DNA of 64,000 nt, taken from contig JAUOPI010000017.1 of NCBI GenBank assembly GCA_030546905.1, forward strand, positions 1-64,000. The letters run 5' to 3'. The notes below the pieces were generated by a model that did not search any database, was not told where the DNA came from, and worked only from the letters and a program-made list of their open reading frames with translations. Source of the DNA: Granulosicoccaceae sp. 1_MG-2023 (GTDB lineage Bacteria; Pseudomonadota; Gammaproteobacteria; Granulosicoccales; Granulosicoccaceae). A program made the translations under genes and the position numbers. This document shows positions 9,245 to 17,412 of the stretch, piece by piece (the stretch's first letter is position 1; each line of letters begins with the position of its first letter).

Positions 9245-10054
9245 TCAGTGCCGGCGGCTACGACGACGGTGACGCGGGTGCACGGGCACCAGGCGCAAGT
9301 GTTCCTGCGTGGCTTTCTTGTCCATACCGGCGACTTTCAGCAGCAACTGGATCTGTTGCGGCGTGAGGTCTTCATAGCGGCCCCGGCCCAGCCATTTGGG
9401 CAGCACAACCGGGCCGTACTGAACGCGGATCAGGCGGCTGACCAGCAGGTCCTGCGACGCAAACAAACGCCGCACTTCGCGGTTGCGCCCTTCGCGCAGG
9501 GTCACGTCATACCATTGGTTGGAGTTGTCCCCGCCGGTGTGCACGATGGTGTCGAAACGCGCTTCGCCGTCATCGAGCATCACGCCTTCTTTCATCGCCG
9601 TCAGCGCATCCTCGGTGACCTGGCCGTTGACCCGCACCGCGTATTTACGGGTGATCTGGCTGGACGGGTGCATCAGCGCATTGGCCAGCTCGCCGTCGTT
9701 GGTAAACAGCAGCAAGCCCAGCGAGTTAATATCCAGACGGCCGACGGTAATCCAGCGCCCGGTCCCCAATCGCGGCAAGCGGTCAAACACCGTGCGCCGC
9801 CCTTCCGGATCGTTGCGCGAGGTGATCTCGCCTTCCGGCTTGTGGTACATGATCACCTTGCGGTTAATGCCTTCCTGCGGCACCGCCTTGTAGTAGCGTC
9901 CCTTGACGGTCAGCTCATCACCGGCGGCGACCTGATCGCCCAGTACCGCGGCCTGATTGTTTAGGCGGATCTCGCCGTCGCGGATCCATCCCTCGATCTC
10001 GCGTCGTGAGCCGAGTCCTGCGTTAGCGAGAAATTTCTGAAGTCGCACTGCCAT
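9245..10054 (-). CDS. rluB: 23S rRNA pseudouridine(2605) synthase
   Basis: 269 residues. An S4 RNA-binding domain occupies the N-terminus (VRLQKFLANAGLGSRREIE), followed by the RsuA/RluB-type catalytic domain. The motif GRLDINSLGLLLFTNDG holds the catalytic Asp at D108, and NREVRRLF is the usual downstream motif. Length and motif form favour RluB over RluE, RluF or RsuA. The end is a short Arg/His-rich tail (HPRHRRRSRRH), commonly seen on RluB and probably RNA-binding. It is divergent from moaB, with about 118 bases between starts. Confidence 0.9.
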   Translation of the reverse strand: MAVRLQKFLANAGLGSRREIEGWIRDGEIRLNNQAAVLGDQVAAGDELTVKGRYYKAVPQEGINRKVIMYHKPEGEITSRNDPEGRRTVFDRLPRLGTGRWITVGRLDINSLGLLLFTNDGELANALMHPSSQITRKYAVRVNGQVTEDALTAMKEGVMLDDGEARFDTIVHTGGDNSNQWYDVTLREGRNREVRRLFASQDLLVSRLIRVQYGPVVLPKWLGRGRYEDLTPQQIQLLLKVAGMDKKATQEHLRLVPVHPRHRRRSRRH

Positions 10055-10172
10055 GATGAGTTTTCCCTGAAACGGAGCGGGCGCATCGCTGCGCGTTAAA
10101 GCGCGCTATTCTACATGAGTTGTTCACTGTTAGACTACGGAGCTTGACTCTCCGTATAGCAAGGTGACCGAC

Positions 10173-10694
10173 GTGGCCGACGACCGCCCCTTTCTGCCCC
10201 TGAATATCTGTGTACTGACCGTTTCCGACAGCCGCACCGAAGCCGATGATGTCTCCGGCAAGGTCCTGCAAAGCGCCGTCACCGATGCCGGACACCGGTG
10301 TCACGAAAAAGCCATTGTGCGTGACGACAAATACGCCATCCGCGCGGTGGTCTCGCGTTGGATCGCCGACCCGCAGGTGGACGTGATTATCTCCACCGGC
10401 GGCACCGGCATTACCGGCCGCGATGGCACCCCGGAGGCCGTACGCCCGCTGCTGGACAAGGAAATCGAAGGCTTCGGCGAAACCTTCCGCATGCTCTCCT
10501 ATCAGGAAATCGGCACCTCGACCCTGCAATCGCGGGCGCTTTCCGGGGTCGCCAACGGCACCTATCTGTTCGTTTTGCCCGGCTCCAGCGGCGCCTGCCG
10601 TACTGCCTGGAGCAAGGTGATCGTGTCGCAGCTCGACAACCGCACCCTACCCTGCAATCTGGTCATGTTGATGCCGCGCCTGAAAGAAGTCTGA
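10173..10694 (+). CDS. moaB: Molybdenum cofactor biosynthesis protein B
   Basis: MoaB/Mog family protein (173 residues) of molybdenum cofactor synthesis, the molybdopterin adenylyltransferase fold. The family pattern is clear: LTVSDSR near the start, the [16 protein letters not shown] nucleotide-binding loop, [18 protein letters not shown], and [11 protein letters not shown]. Two GTG starts are possible, 10164 and 10173. I prefer 10173 because AAGGTG lies six bases before it, whereas 10164 has no good ribosome site. A hairpin (TACGGAG/CTCCGTA at 10136-10156) sits just upstream and might affect expression. No other moa gene is nearby. Confidence 0.92.
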   Translation: MADDRPFLPLNICVLTVSDSRTEADDVSGKVLQSAVTDAGHRCHEKAIVRDDKYAIRAVVSRWIADPQVDVIISTGGTGITGRDGTPEAVRPLLDKEIEGFGETFRMLSYQEIGTSTLQSRALSGVANGTYLFVLPGSSGACRTAWSKVIVSQLDNRTLPCNLVMLMPRLKEV

Positions 10695-10782
10695 GCCGGG
10701 CCCGCCCCTGCGGCTGATTTGCCGACCGCAGCGGGCACCACGCCCCAAAGAAGAAGGCAAGCCTGTCACACATTTTGCTCTG

Positions 10783-10818
10783 CCCTGATTACATATTAAG
10801 AATCAGGGTCTTAGAGTG
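10783..10818 (+). promoter_or_regulatory. Hairpin covering the ribosome site of the subtilase gene
   Basis: A perfect eight-base inverted repeat CCCTGATT / AATCAGGG with a ten-base AT-rich loop lies immediately before the GTG start at 10816. The only Shine-Dalgarno candidate, AGGG at 10805-10808, seven bases from the GTG, is inside the 3' arm. Folding of the mRNA would hide it. It could equally be a DNA operator. Confidence 0.45.
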
Positions 10819-12528
10819 GGTAAATATCCTACCGCAGCCGGCTTGCGCGGTTTTTCGTCAGTTTTTTGTCAGATTAGCCTTGTCAGCGTCATTAGCGCCG
10901 CCAGTGCGCCGGCCCTGTCCGCCGGCCTGTCGGACAATCTGCAGAGTCTGATAATCAGTCCCGCGCCGGCCTACAAGCAGCTGCTGGCTGCAGGCAAGGC
11001 CGCACCGGCCGACCTGGCCACTAGGCTCAGCGCCCGCAGCGGTCAAACACTCGCATTCAAACGCAGCATGTCCGGCGGCAATCAGGTCCTGAGCGTACCG
11101 GCCGGCCTGAGCGACGCCGAACTCGAGGCGCTGCTGCTCAGCCTGGCCGAAGACCCGTCGGTGGCAGCCGTGGAGCCTGACAGCCTGATTGCCCCCATGG
11201 CCGTACCGCCGGATTACTACTTCCCGAGCCAATGGAATCTGCACACGCCCGAGGAAGCGGCCGGCGGACTGAATGCGCCTCAGGCCTGGAACTACACCAC
11301 CGGCGACAACAGCACCGTGGTGGCGGTCATCGACACCGGCATCCGCCCCGAACATATCGACCTGCAGGACCGCGTCCTGCCGGGCTACGATTTCATCACT
11401 GAATTCGCGCTCGGCAACAACTACCTGCTGGAAGAGTACCCGTCCTATATGACCTATTTCCGCACCAACGACGGTGACGGACGCGACGACGATCCGACCG
11501 ATCCGGGCGACTGGGTGGATATAGATGATTCACGCGCGATGATGTCCATGGGCACCACCTGCGAGCCGCACGAAAGCAGTTTTCACGGCACTGCCATCGC
11601 CGGCATTATCGCAGCCAACTCCAATAACAATCACGGTATCGCCGGCATTGACTGGCAGGCGCAGATTCTGCCGGCACGGGTAAGCGGGAAATGCGGTGGC
11701 GCGCGCTCGGACATGATCGATGCGATCCGCTGGGCGGCCGGCATTGAAGACCCGACTTTGCCGGAAAACCCCACACCGGCGCGTGTCATTAACCTGAGTC
11801 TGGGTTCGGTCAATGCCTGCGGCTTTGCCGAGCAGGAGGCCATCAACGAGGCCCGCGAGGCCGGCGCCGTACTGGTCGCCGCCGTGGGCAACGAAGCCCT
11901 GAACCTGGACACCACACCGACCGCGCCGGCGACCTGCGATAATGTCATTGCTGTGACCGCAGTTCGTCAGGACGGCGGCCGCGCCTACTACACCAACTAT
12001 GGTCTGGCCGCCGATATTGCCGCACCGGGCGGCGAAGACACCGGCGGTGACGGCGTTTCCATGGTGGTCGACACCAACCGCGGCCTGACCGAACCGGTCG
12101 ACGGCAGCCACTTCAAATACGTCGCCGGCACCAGTGTCGCAGCAGCGCATGTTTCAGGCGTGCTGTCGCTGATGATTGCCGCCAACCCGGAACTGACGCC
12201 GGCCGAACTGGAAGAGCGCCTGCTGGCCAGCGCCAGGGACTTCCCCGACAACGGCGTGTTCAGCTGTGACAGCCAATCCTGCGGAGCCGGCATTGCCGAT
12301 GCGGGCGCCGCCGTCGAGCTGGCCATGGACGAGGACTATGCCAGCAGCCTCAGCCCGGAACTCGGTGCCGCCCAGACCTCGCAGCAGGACGACCAGGAAC
12401 AGGTACGCACCGGCGTCAGCGGTGGCTGCAGTCTGAACAGCCGGGGCACATTTGACCCGACACTCTGGTTGCTGCCGCTGTTACTCGGCGCGCTGGCGCG
12501 GCGTCTCAGAAGCCGCGCGCGTCCTTGA
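10816..12528 (+). CDS. Secreted subtilisin-like serine protease (S8) with C-terminal sorting-type tail
   Basis: 570 residues. A signal peptide is followed by an inhibitor-like propeptide (about 40-130, ending SVAAVEPDSL). The S8 catalytic domain has D173 (VIDTGI), H257 (HGTAIAGI), an oxyanion Asn in AVGNEA and S440 (GTSVAAAHVSG), so the triad is complete. The C-terminus reads GGCSL, about 12 polar residues, a hydrophobic stretch LLPLLLGALA and an RRLRSRARP basic end. This three-part tail is like the CTERM sorting tags processed by intramembrane proteases. No sorting protease is in the window. The GTG start is supported by AGGG seven bases upstream. The 3' end overlaps the convergent djlA by 23 bases. 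Confidence 0.9.
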   Translation: MGKYPTAAGLRGFSSVFCQISLVSVISAASAPALSAGLSDNLQSLIISPAPAYKQLLAAGKAAPADLATRLSARSGQTLAFKRSMSGGNQVLSVPAGLSDAELEALLLSLAEDPSVAAVEPDSLIAPMAVPPDYYFPSQWNLHTPEEAAGGLNAPQAWNYTTGDNSTVVAVIDTGIRPEHIDLQDRVLPGYDFITEFALGNNYLLEEYPSYMTYFRTNDGDGRDDDPTDPGDWVDIDDSRAMMSMGTTCEPHESSFHGTAIAGIIAANSNNNHGIAGIDWQAQILPARVSGKCGGARSDMIDAIRWAAGIEDPTLPENPTPARVINLSLGSVNACGFAEQEAINEAREAGAVLVAAVGNEALNLDTTPTAPATCDNVIAVTAVRQDGGRAYYTNYGLAADIAAPGGEDTGGDGVSMVVDTNRGLTEPVDGSHFKYVAGTSVAAAHVSGVLSLMIAANPELTPAELEERLLASARDFPDNGVFSCDSQSCGAGIADAGAAVELAMDEDYASSLSPELGAAQTSQQDDQEQVRTGVSGGCSLNSRGTFDPTLWLLPLLLGALARRLRSRARP

Positions 12529-13363
12529 TCAGATCATAAGCGCCGGAGATTTTCGCCGACTTCTCGTTGGCCAGCCTGATCATCTCTTCCGGCAGCCCCT
12601 TGGCAACCAGCTTGTCAGGGTGGTGCTGACTGATCAGACGACGGTAGGCACGCTTGACTTCCTGCGCGCTGCTGTCCGCCGTCACACCAAGCACCTCATA
12701 GGCCTCGGCCAGGGTCATCTCAGCACTGCGCCGGCCTGTCTCCTGATGGCCGCCACTGTACCCGCTGCGACTGCGCCCCTGATAGGCACCGCCACCGGCC
12801 CCCATGCCGGCACGCACCAGCGCTTCGAGCTGGCGGAACACAAATTCCGGAAATCCCAGCTGTTTTGAGACTGACAACAACACCGTGCGCTCGCGGTGAT
12901 CCATACTGCCGTCGGCATAAGCGGCCTGAATCTGGATTTCCAGAAACATACGGTACAGATTGGTACGTCGCCCGGCCTCCTGACGGAACTGCGTCAGCAC
13001 GCCGTTGAGATCGAAATCGCTTTTCTTTCCTTCGTTAAAGAGGTTGATGGCCGCTTTGCGCATATCCGGCGGCAACTGCATATGGTTCATCACCGCTTCG
13101 GCGTGGCGGATCTCGTCCTTGGAAACATGCCCGTCAGCCTTGGCCACATGCCCCATGACCGAAAAGGTGGCGGTGAAAAAGGCCAGCTGAATGCGTTCCT
13201 GATCATCGCTGCCGGCACTGCCGCCGGCGCCTTCTTCGGCCTCCATCTGTTCCATGCCTTTATCGAAGACACCACCGATTGCCGCACCGATCAAGGCGCC
13301 CAGCGGGCCGCCGCCGATAACAAACCCAAAGGTCCCGCCGAGAACCTTACCCCACCAACTCAT
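12506..13363 (-). CDS. djlA: Co-chaperone DjlA
   Basis: 285 residues. The N-terminus has a Gly-rich membrane segment (GGTFGFVIGGGPLGALIG), typical of DjlA, which spans the inner membrane once by a dimerising helix. A TerB-like helical domain follows (ADGHVSKDEI...ADGSMDHRER). The C-terminal J domain contains the HPD motif at residues 248-250 for stimulating DnaK. The ATG at 13363 overlaps the truD stop as ATGA, so the two are translationally coupled. The start matches the family form MSWWGK. Its last 23 bases overlap the convergent protease gene. Confidence 0.92.
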   Translation of the reverse strand: MSWWGKVLGGTFGFVIGGGPLGALIGAAIGGVFDKGMEQMEAEEGAGGSAGSDDQERIQLAFFTATFSVMGHVAKADGHVSKDEIRHAEAVMNHMQLPPDMRKAAINLFNEGKKSDFDLNGVLTQFRQEAGRRTNLYRMFLEIQIQAAYADGSMDHRERTVLLSVSKQLGFPEFVFRQLEALVRAGMGAGGGAYQGRSRSGYSGGHQETGRRSAEMTLAEAYEVLGVTADSSAQEVKRAYRRLISQHHPDKLVAKGLPEEMIRLANEKSAKISGAYDLIKDARGF

Positions 13364-14433
13364 AGTTGCTCGTCTCCGGTTGAACACGCTGCCAGCTCGT
13401 GTAACAGCGCGGTAGCAAAAACCCCGTTTTCCAGCGTAAATTCCAGCTGCAAACAGGTTTCATCCAGCCACTGCCAATACAGCTCCTGCGCCATGGCGCG
13501 GATCGCACGACGGTCCGTATCGGTTCCCGCCGCCTCCAGCCCGTCGCGCAGCACGGCATCGGCCTCACACCACTGCGCTTCGCGGTCGCGGGCCTCACCG
13601 GCATCGTCGCGTCCGGCCCGGCCCCACAGGGGCGCGGCAATATGAATATCACCGTCGGCCAGGCGCTGCACTTCTTCATCGGGATTGTCGCTGATAAAGA
13701 AACTGCGACTGCCGGCCAGCATCAGACGGTCCCCCGGCAGCGGCCGGTCATACACCGCCTGGTTAATCCTTGCGGCCACAATCTGGTTAAACAGCCAGCT
13801 GCGCGAGGCGGACAGGTAATGCGATTTCTGGTTGCGCTTGACGCGTCGCAAGCGCCCTTCAAACATCGCCGCGGCACGGTGCAGATTGTTAAAGGCCGTG
13901 CCGAAACGCTGCACACCGAAATAATTGGCAAAGCCCTCGCGGGCAATGGCCTGCAAACGCGCTTCCCAGTCCTCACGCGCGCCGCTGCAGTCGCGCAACA
14001 CCAGACGGAAGCGGTTGCCCTTGTGCGCCCCGCGACGCAGCTTGCGGTTATGCCGCAGCACGCTGAGTATCTGCACATCCTCACGCGCCGGCAGCACCAC
14101 ATCCTCACGACCGGGCAGATACAGACTGAACCACTGCTCGGTCACCGCGTGCTTGTCTTTCAGGCCGCACAAACCCACATCACGGGCCGGGATACCCGCC
14201 TCAGCGGCCAGCCAGTCCACAACCTCCTGGGTATTCAGTCCGGTTTTGCGCACATGCAGGAGCTGATGCTCGCCCTCGCCGGCCGGCTCAAAGCCGAGCT
14301 GTTCGCTGACAAAAAAATCCGCCGCAGCAGCGCGGTAGCGCGCCTGACCGGGCAAGGGACCGCCGATGGCTCTGGGCAGCAACGCAAAACGCGCTGCGTA
14401 ATCACCGGCCTGTGCCGGCACTGACTCATTCAC
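13360..14433 (-). CDS. truD: tRNA pseudouridine(13) synthase
   Basis: 357 residues. Converts U13 of tRNA-Glu to pseudouridine. The family motif GLCGLKDKHAVTEQ carries the catalytic Asp at about D93. RGAHKGNRFRLVLRD and YFGVQRFG are further TruD signatures. I place the start at GTG 14433, since AGGGA lies about 6 bases upstream; an open frame extends further to 14469 without a ribosome site. The length is close to the usual 350. Upstream partner of djlA in a two-gene operon (4-base overlap). Confidence 0.93.
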   Translation of the reverse strand: MNESVPAQAGDYAARFALLPRAIGGPLPGQARYRAAAADFFVSEQLGFEPAGEGEHQLLHVRKTGLNTQEVVDWLAAEAGIPARDVGLCGLKDKHAVTEQWFSLYLPGREDVVLPAREDVQILSVLRHNRKLRRGAHKGNRFRLVLRDCSGAREDWEARLQAIAREGFANYFGVQRFGTAFNNLHRAAAMFEGRLRRVKRNQKSHYLSASRSWLFNQIVAARINQAVYDRPLPGDRLMLAGSRSFFISDNPDEEVQRLADGDIHIAAPLWGRAGRDDAGEARDREAQWCEADAVLRDGLEAAGTDTDRRAIRAMAQELYWQWLDETCLQLEFTLENGVFATALLHELAACSTGDEQL

Positions 14434-14676
14434 GATAAATTCCCTGCGCCGGTCCGCTGATGCCGGCAATCGACCAAAAGAACACCCGTTTTCAAGTCAA
14501 TACGGGCAAAAAACGCGACAGTTTCGCAAAATTTCTCTATTATGCGCGACTTTCCCGGCGGCCGGTAACAATCTGTTACAAGCGCTTAACCCGCGCGTAC
14601 GGTTTACCGGCGTGATTTGAAGAATCATGAAAATACGGGCACATTGTCTGTTTTAAAGCCCCAAACGCGAGGCGAG

Positions 14677-14997
14677 ATGAATCAGTTTCAACGCATAAAC
14701 CCGGCGCAGGCGGCCGACATGTTCGACAGCAGCGCTGCCGCAATCATCGATATCCGCGATCCGGCCAGCTATGCCGAAGGGCACATCCCGGGCGCGGTCA
14801 TGATCAACAACAGCAATATCCAGCAGTTTGTTGAGGACACAGCCAAGGAAACACCGGTGATCGTCTGCTGCTATCACGGCCACGCCAGCCAGCAAGGCGC
14901 CGCGTTTCTGACCCATCACGGCTTTGCCGAGGTCTACAGCCTCGACGGCGGTTTTGTCGCCTGGGCCGCGCAGTTCCCTGATCGTATAGAACGTTGA
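14677..14997 (+). CDS. glpE: Thiosulfate sulfurtransferase (single-domain rhodanese)
   Basis: 106 residues, one rhodanese domain. The active-site loop CYHGHAS with the persulfide-forming C65 matches GlpE (CYHGNSS in E. coli). DIRDPASYAEGHIPGA is the conserved CH2 motif. It transfers sulfur from thiosulfate to cyanide or thioredoxin in the cytoplasm. The ATG at 14677 is preferred over 14617 because of GAGGCGAG just upstream and the family N-terminus MNQFQRI. The next small gene starts 10 bases after the stop. Confidence 0.92.
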   Translation: MNQFQRINPAQAADMFDSSAAAIIDIRDPASYAEGHIPGAVMINNSNIQQFVEDTAKETPVIVCCYHGHASQQGAAFLTHHGFAEVYSLDGGFVAWAAQFPDRIER

Positions 14998-15007
14998 GAC
15001 GGCCACA

Positions 15008-15226
15008 ATGAGCACGCCGCTGAACGAAGAAGAAATGCGTAACTGGGCGTCACGCCTGGAAGAAATGCGTATCGAGCATCGCGATCTGGATACCGTGATC
15101 GCCCGCATGAGTGAAGAGCCGCTGCATGATCAACTGCAACTGCGGCGCCTGAAAAAACGCAAACTCTGGCTTAAAGACCAGATGACGGCCATTGAAAACC
15201 TGCTGATGCCGGATTTGGACGCCTGA
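15008..15226 (+). CDS. YdcH-like DUF465 small protein
   Basis: 72 residues, highly charged and almost entirely helical by sequence (RLEEMRIEHRDLDTVIARM... LKKRKLWLKDQM). The H-x-x-LD and LKKRKLxLKD motifs are those of the DUF465/YdcH family of small coiled-coil proteins. No catalytic role is known. It begins 10 bases after glpE and probably shares its transcript. Confidence 0.85.
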   Translation: MSTPLNEEEMRNWASRLEEMRIEHRDLDTVIARMSEEPLHDQLQLRRLKKRKLWLKDQMTAIENLLMPDLDA

Positions 15227-15275
15227 TTATCGGAGCCGCCGCCACGCAGCAGCGGCTCAATTCAACTCACCTACC

Positions 15276-16631
15276 TCAGTCGCACTTGCGCAACAGGCCG
15301 TTGTCAATCAGCGTCTCTTCCCAGGCCTCGCTCATCACCTCGTAGCCTTCAGAGGAAGGGTGCAGGTTATCATTGCTCAGATAAGGCGCATCAGCCCCGC
15401 CCATAGCGGTGTACATATCCACCGCGTAGACCGCGTCACCAAGCGCCTGACGCTCAGGAATAAACTCATCGAGCAGTGCGTTATATTTCGGTATCCGCTC
15501 GATTTTATTGGCGTAATCGGCACGCGCGATGATTTTCGCCATGACCACCTGCGTTTCGTGATCATTGGCGTCGTCCCAGTCAGCAATCTGATCAAACACA
15601 CTGCTCACTTCGGCCATATCCTCGTCATCCACCGGCGTGTCATTGGTACCTATATGCATCAGGATAATGTCAGCTGTATCCTGGTAGAGCCAGTTGCTTA
15701 TATTGGTATCGATATGCGATACGTGCGCACCGGGAATCCCGTTGTGCTGCACATCATCAAAATAATTTCCGCCCGCTTCATAGCTACCGACAAAATCAAT
15801 GCTGTAGCCCTGGTCGGTCAGCGATTCCTTCAGATATTGGCGGTAGGCCACACGGTCTGCGTCGTCGTAAGGCAGGTCCTGATTGGTATCATAATCACGA
15901 CCACTGACACCGGCCGTAATCGAGTCACCCACCGGCATAATCCGGTACGGCAAGGCAATCAGCTCCTGAGTGGCTGTGCCCAGCGGCTCGCCGAAGCCGT
16001 CCACGACCTGGTAGGTAAAGCTGTCACTGCCGCGCTGATCGCTGTCGCGCTGATAGGTGTATTGACCACTGGCCTCATCAAACGCCGTCAGCGTCCCCAG
16101 CGACGGGCCGCTGATCAGTTCAAAACCGGGGCTGTCGACGCCTTCAGCCGTCAAGGTGCCTGAAACAATCTCACCGGCGTCGTAAGCCACGCAGCCACCG
16201 GCGATTTCATCCAGAATCGAGATCGTGACCAGCACGGAATCCGACTCGCCGTTGTCATCGACCACCCGGTAGGTGAAGGTATCGCTGCCGGCCTCGTCAC
16301 CGGAGGGCGTGTAGCTGAAACTGCCATCGGCGTTCAGCTCAAACGATTCTGCCCGCGCCGGCCCGTCCACCAGTTCGGCGCTGAGCGAGCTGCTGTCACC
16401 CTCGTCATTGGCCAACACACCGTCGGCAGCCGCAATCGCCAGGTTCCCGCCGATCATGACCGTGTAGCTGTCCTCCGTGCCTTCGGGCGCACTGACATCC
16501 GTCACGTCCGAAGCACTGTCATCCACGTCGCTGCTGTCGGCCGAGCCGCCGCCACCGGAGGAACAGGCGGACAACACCAGCAAAGCCAGCACAGAGGGAG
16601 CAAAAGAGCGGAGGTCAGTCAGGGTTTTCAC
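15276..16631 (-). CDS. Lipoprotein with cadherin-like repeats and SGNH/GDSL hydrolase domain
   Basis: 451 residues. A type II signal peptide with lipobox LSAC (C23) and a Gly/Ser/Asp linker come first. Two tandem Ig/cadherin-like repeats cover about 45-145 and 150-225, each with a DTFTYRVVD or DSFTYQVVD motif. The SGNH hydrolase domain follows: GDSIT with nucleophile S237, GTND (block III Asn) and a terminal DNLHPSSEGY with the Asp/His pair. An esterase on a surface polysaccharide or lipid is a reasonable guess; the substrate is unknown. The protein should be anchored in the outer membrane by its acylated Cys. It is convergent with the YdcH-like gene. Confidence 0.85.
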   Translation of the reverse strand: MKTLTDLRSFAPSVLALLVLSACSSGGGGSADSSDVDDSASDVTDVSAPEGTEDSYTVMIGGNLAIAAADGVLANDEGDSSSLSAELVDGPARAESFELNADGSFSYTPSGDEAGSDTFTYRVVDDNGESDSVLVTISILDEIAGGCVAYDAGEIVSGTLTAEGVDSPGFELISGPSLGTLTAFDEASGQYTYQRDSDQRGSDSFTYQVVDGFGEPLGTATQELIALPYRIMPVGDSITAGVSGRDYDTNQDLPYDDADRVAYRQYLKESLTDQGYSIDFVGSYEAGGNYFDDVQHNGIPGAHVSHIDTNISNWLYQDTADIILMHIGTNDTPVDDEDMAEVSSVFDQIADWDDANDHETQVVMAKIIARADYANKIERIPKYNALLDEFIPERQALGDAVYAVDMYTAMGGADAPYLSNDNLHPSSEGYEVMSEAWEETLIDNGLLRKCD

Positions 16632-16714
16632 AATTCCTATCCCGTTTCAGAATAACAACGCACAGCGTCACCAAGGCGTTACTTTCAGCGCCACGGACAC
16701 AATTGGCAAGCCTC

Positions 16715-17230
16715 TTAGGCCCGTGATTTGTTGAACTTCTCAATAAAACGCTCAACCGAGCCGGGCGAAAGCGGTCCCGGATTGTTGCCGACCAACTCGC
16801 CCTCCGGCGTGTACAGCAGAAAAGTCGGCGTGCCGCGGAAGGTACTCTCAGTGGCACTGGCATAAGCGCTGAAAATCGCGGTCGGCTCGGCGGTGAAATT
16901 ATCGAAACCGATACCAAGTTCCTGCTCATAGTCACGGATCGCCTGCAATTGCTGCGGTCCGTCGAGGGCAAGCCCGATCACACGCACACCGGTTTCGTCG
17001 CGGCGTTCACTGAGCGCCTGAATCTGCGGCGCCTCGGCGCGGCAAATACTGCAATCGGTACTCCAGACCATCACCAGCAACCAGTCCTCGCCGTTGAACT
17101 GTGACGACAAACGGCTCGGCTCACCGGCCACATCCGTCAGCGGCAAATCCACCTCCGGCGCAGCCATCGACGGCAAGGCGCCGGCCAGGCTGAGAACACA
17201 AATCACTAGCAGTTTTTTTAACATCGGCAT
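16715..17230 (-). CDS. TlpA/ResA-like periplasmic thioredoxin
   Basis: 171 residues from the ATG at 17230 (another ATG lies two codons in). A signal peptide (LLVICVLSLAGALPSMA) is followed by an AhpC/TSA-type thioredoxin domain. The active site is C60-S-I-C63 in VWSTDCSICRAEAP, with the cis-Pro motif GTPTFLLY. Proteins of this type reduce disulfides in the periplasm, often for cytochrome c maturation. Here the neighbours are an unrelated lipoprotein and tamA, so the partner is unknown. The start is uncertain by a few codons. Confidence 0.85.
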   Translation of the reverse strand: MPMLKKLLVICVLSLAGALPSMAAPEVDLPLTDVAGEPSRLSSQFNGEDWLLVMVWSTDCSICRAEAPQIQALSERRDETGVRVIGLALDGPQQLQAIRDYEQELGIGFDNFTAEPTAIFSAYASATESTFRGTPTFLLYTPEGELVGNNPGPLSPGSVERFIEKFNKSRA

Positions 17231-17412
17231 GGCCCATCTCACATGAATTGGTGTGCGCGCTGAGACAATCCTGCGCCGCGCGAGTTCAGCGCGCGTATAC
17301 TAAAACATTACCCCCGCCGGAGTCATGCCGGTGGAATCGCGCTTGTAGTACACTGGGCACTTGCGTTTTTCCGAACTTTCCACCGGCTGAACAGGACCCC
17401 GACTACAACCGC

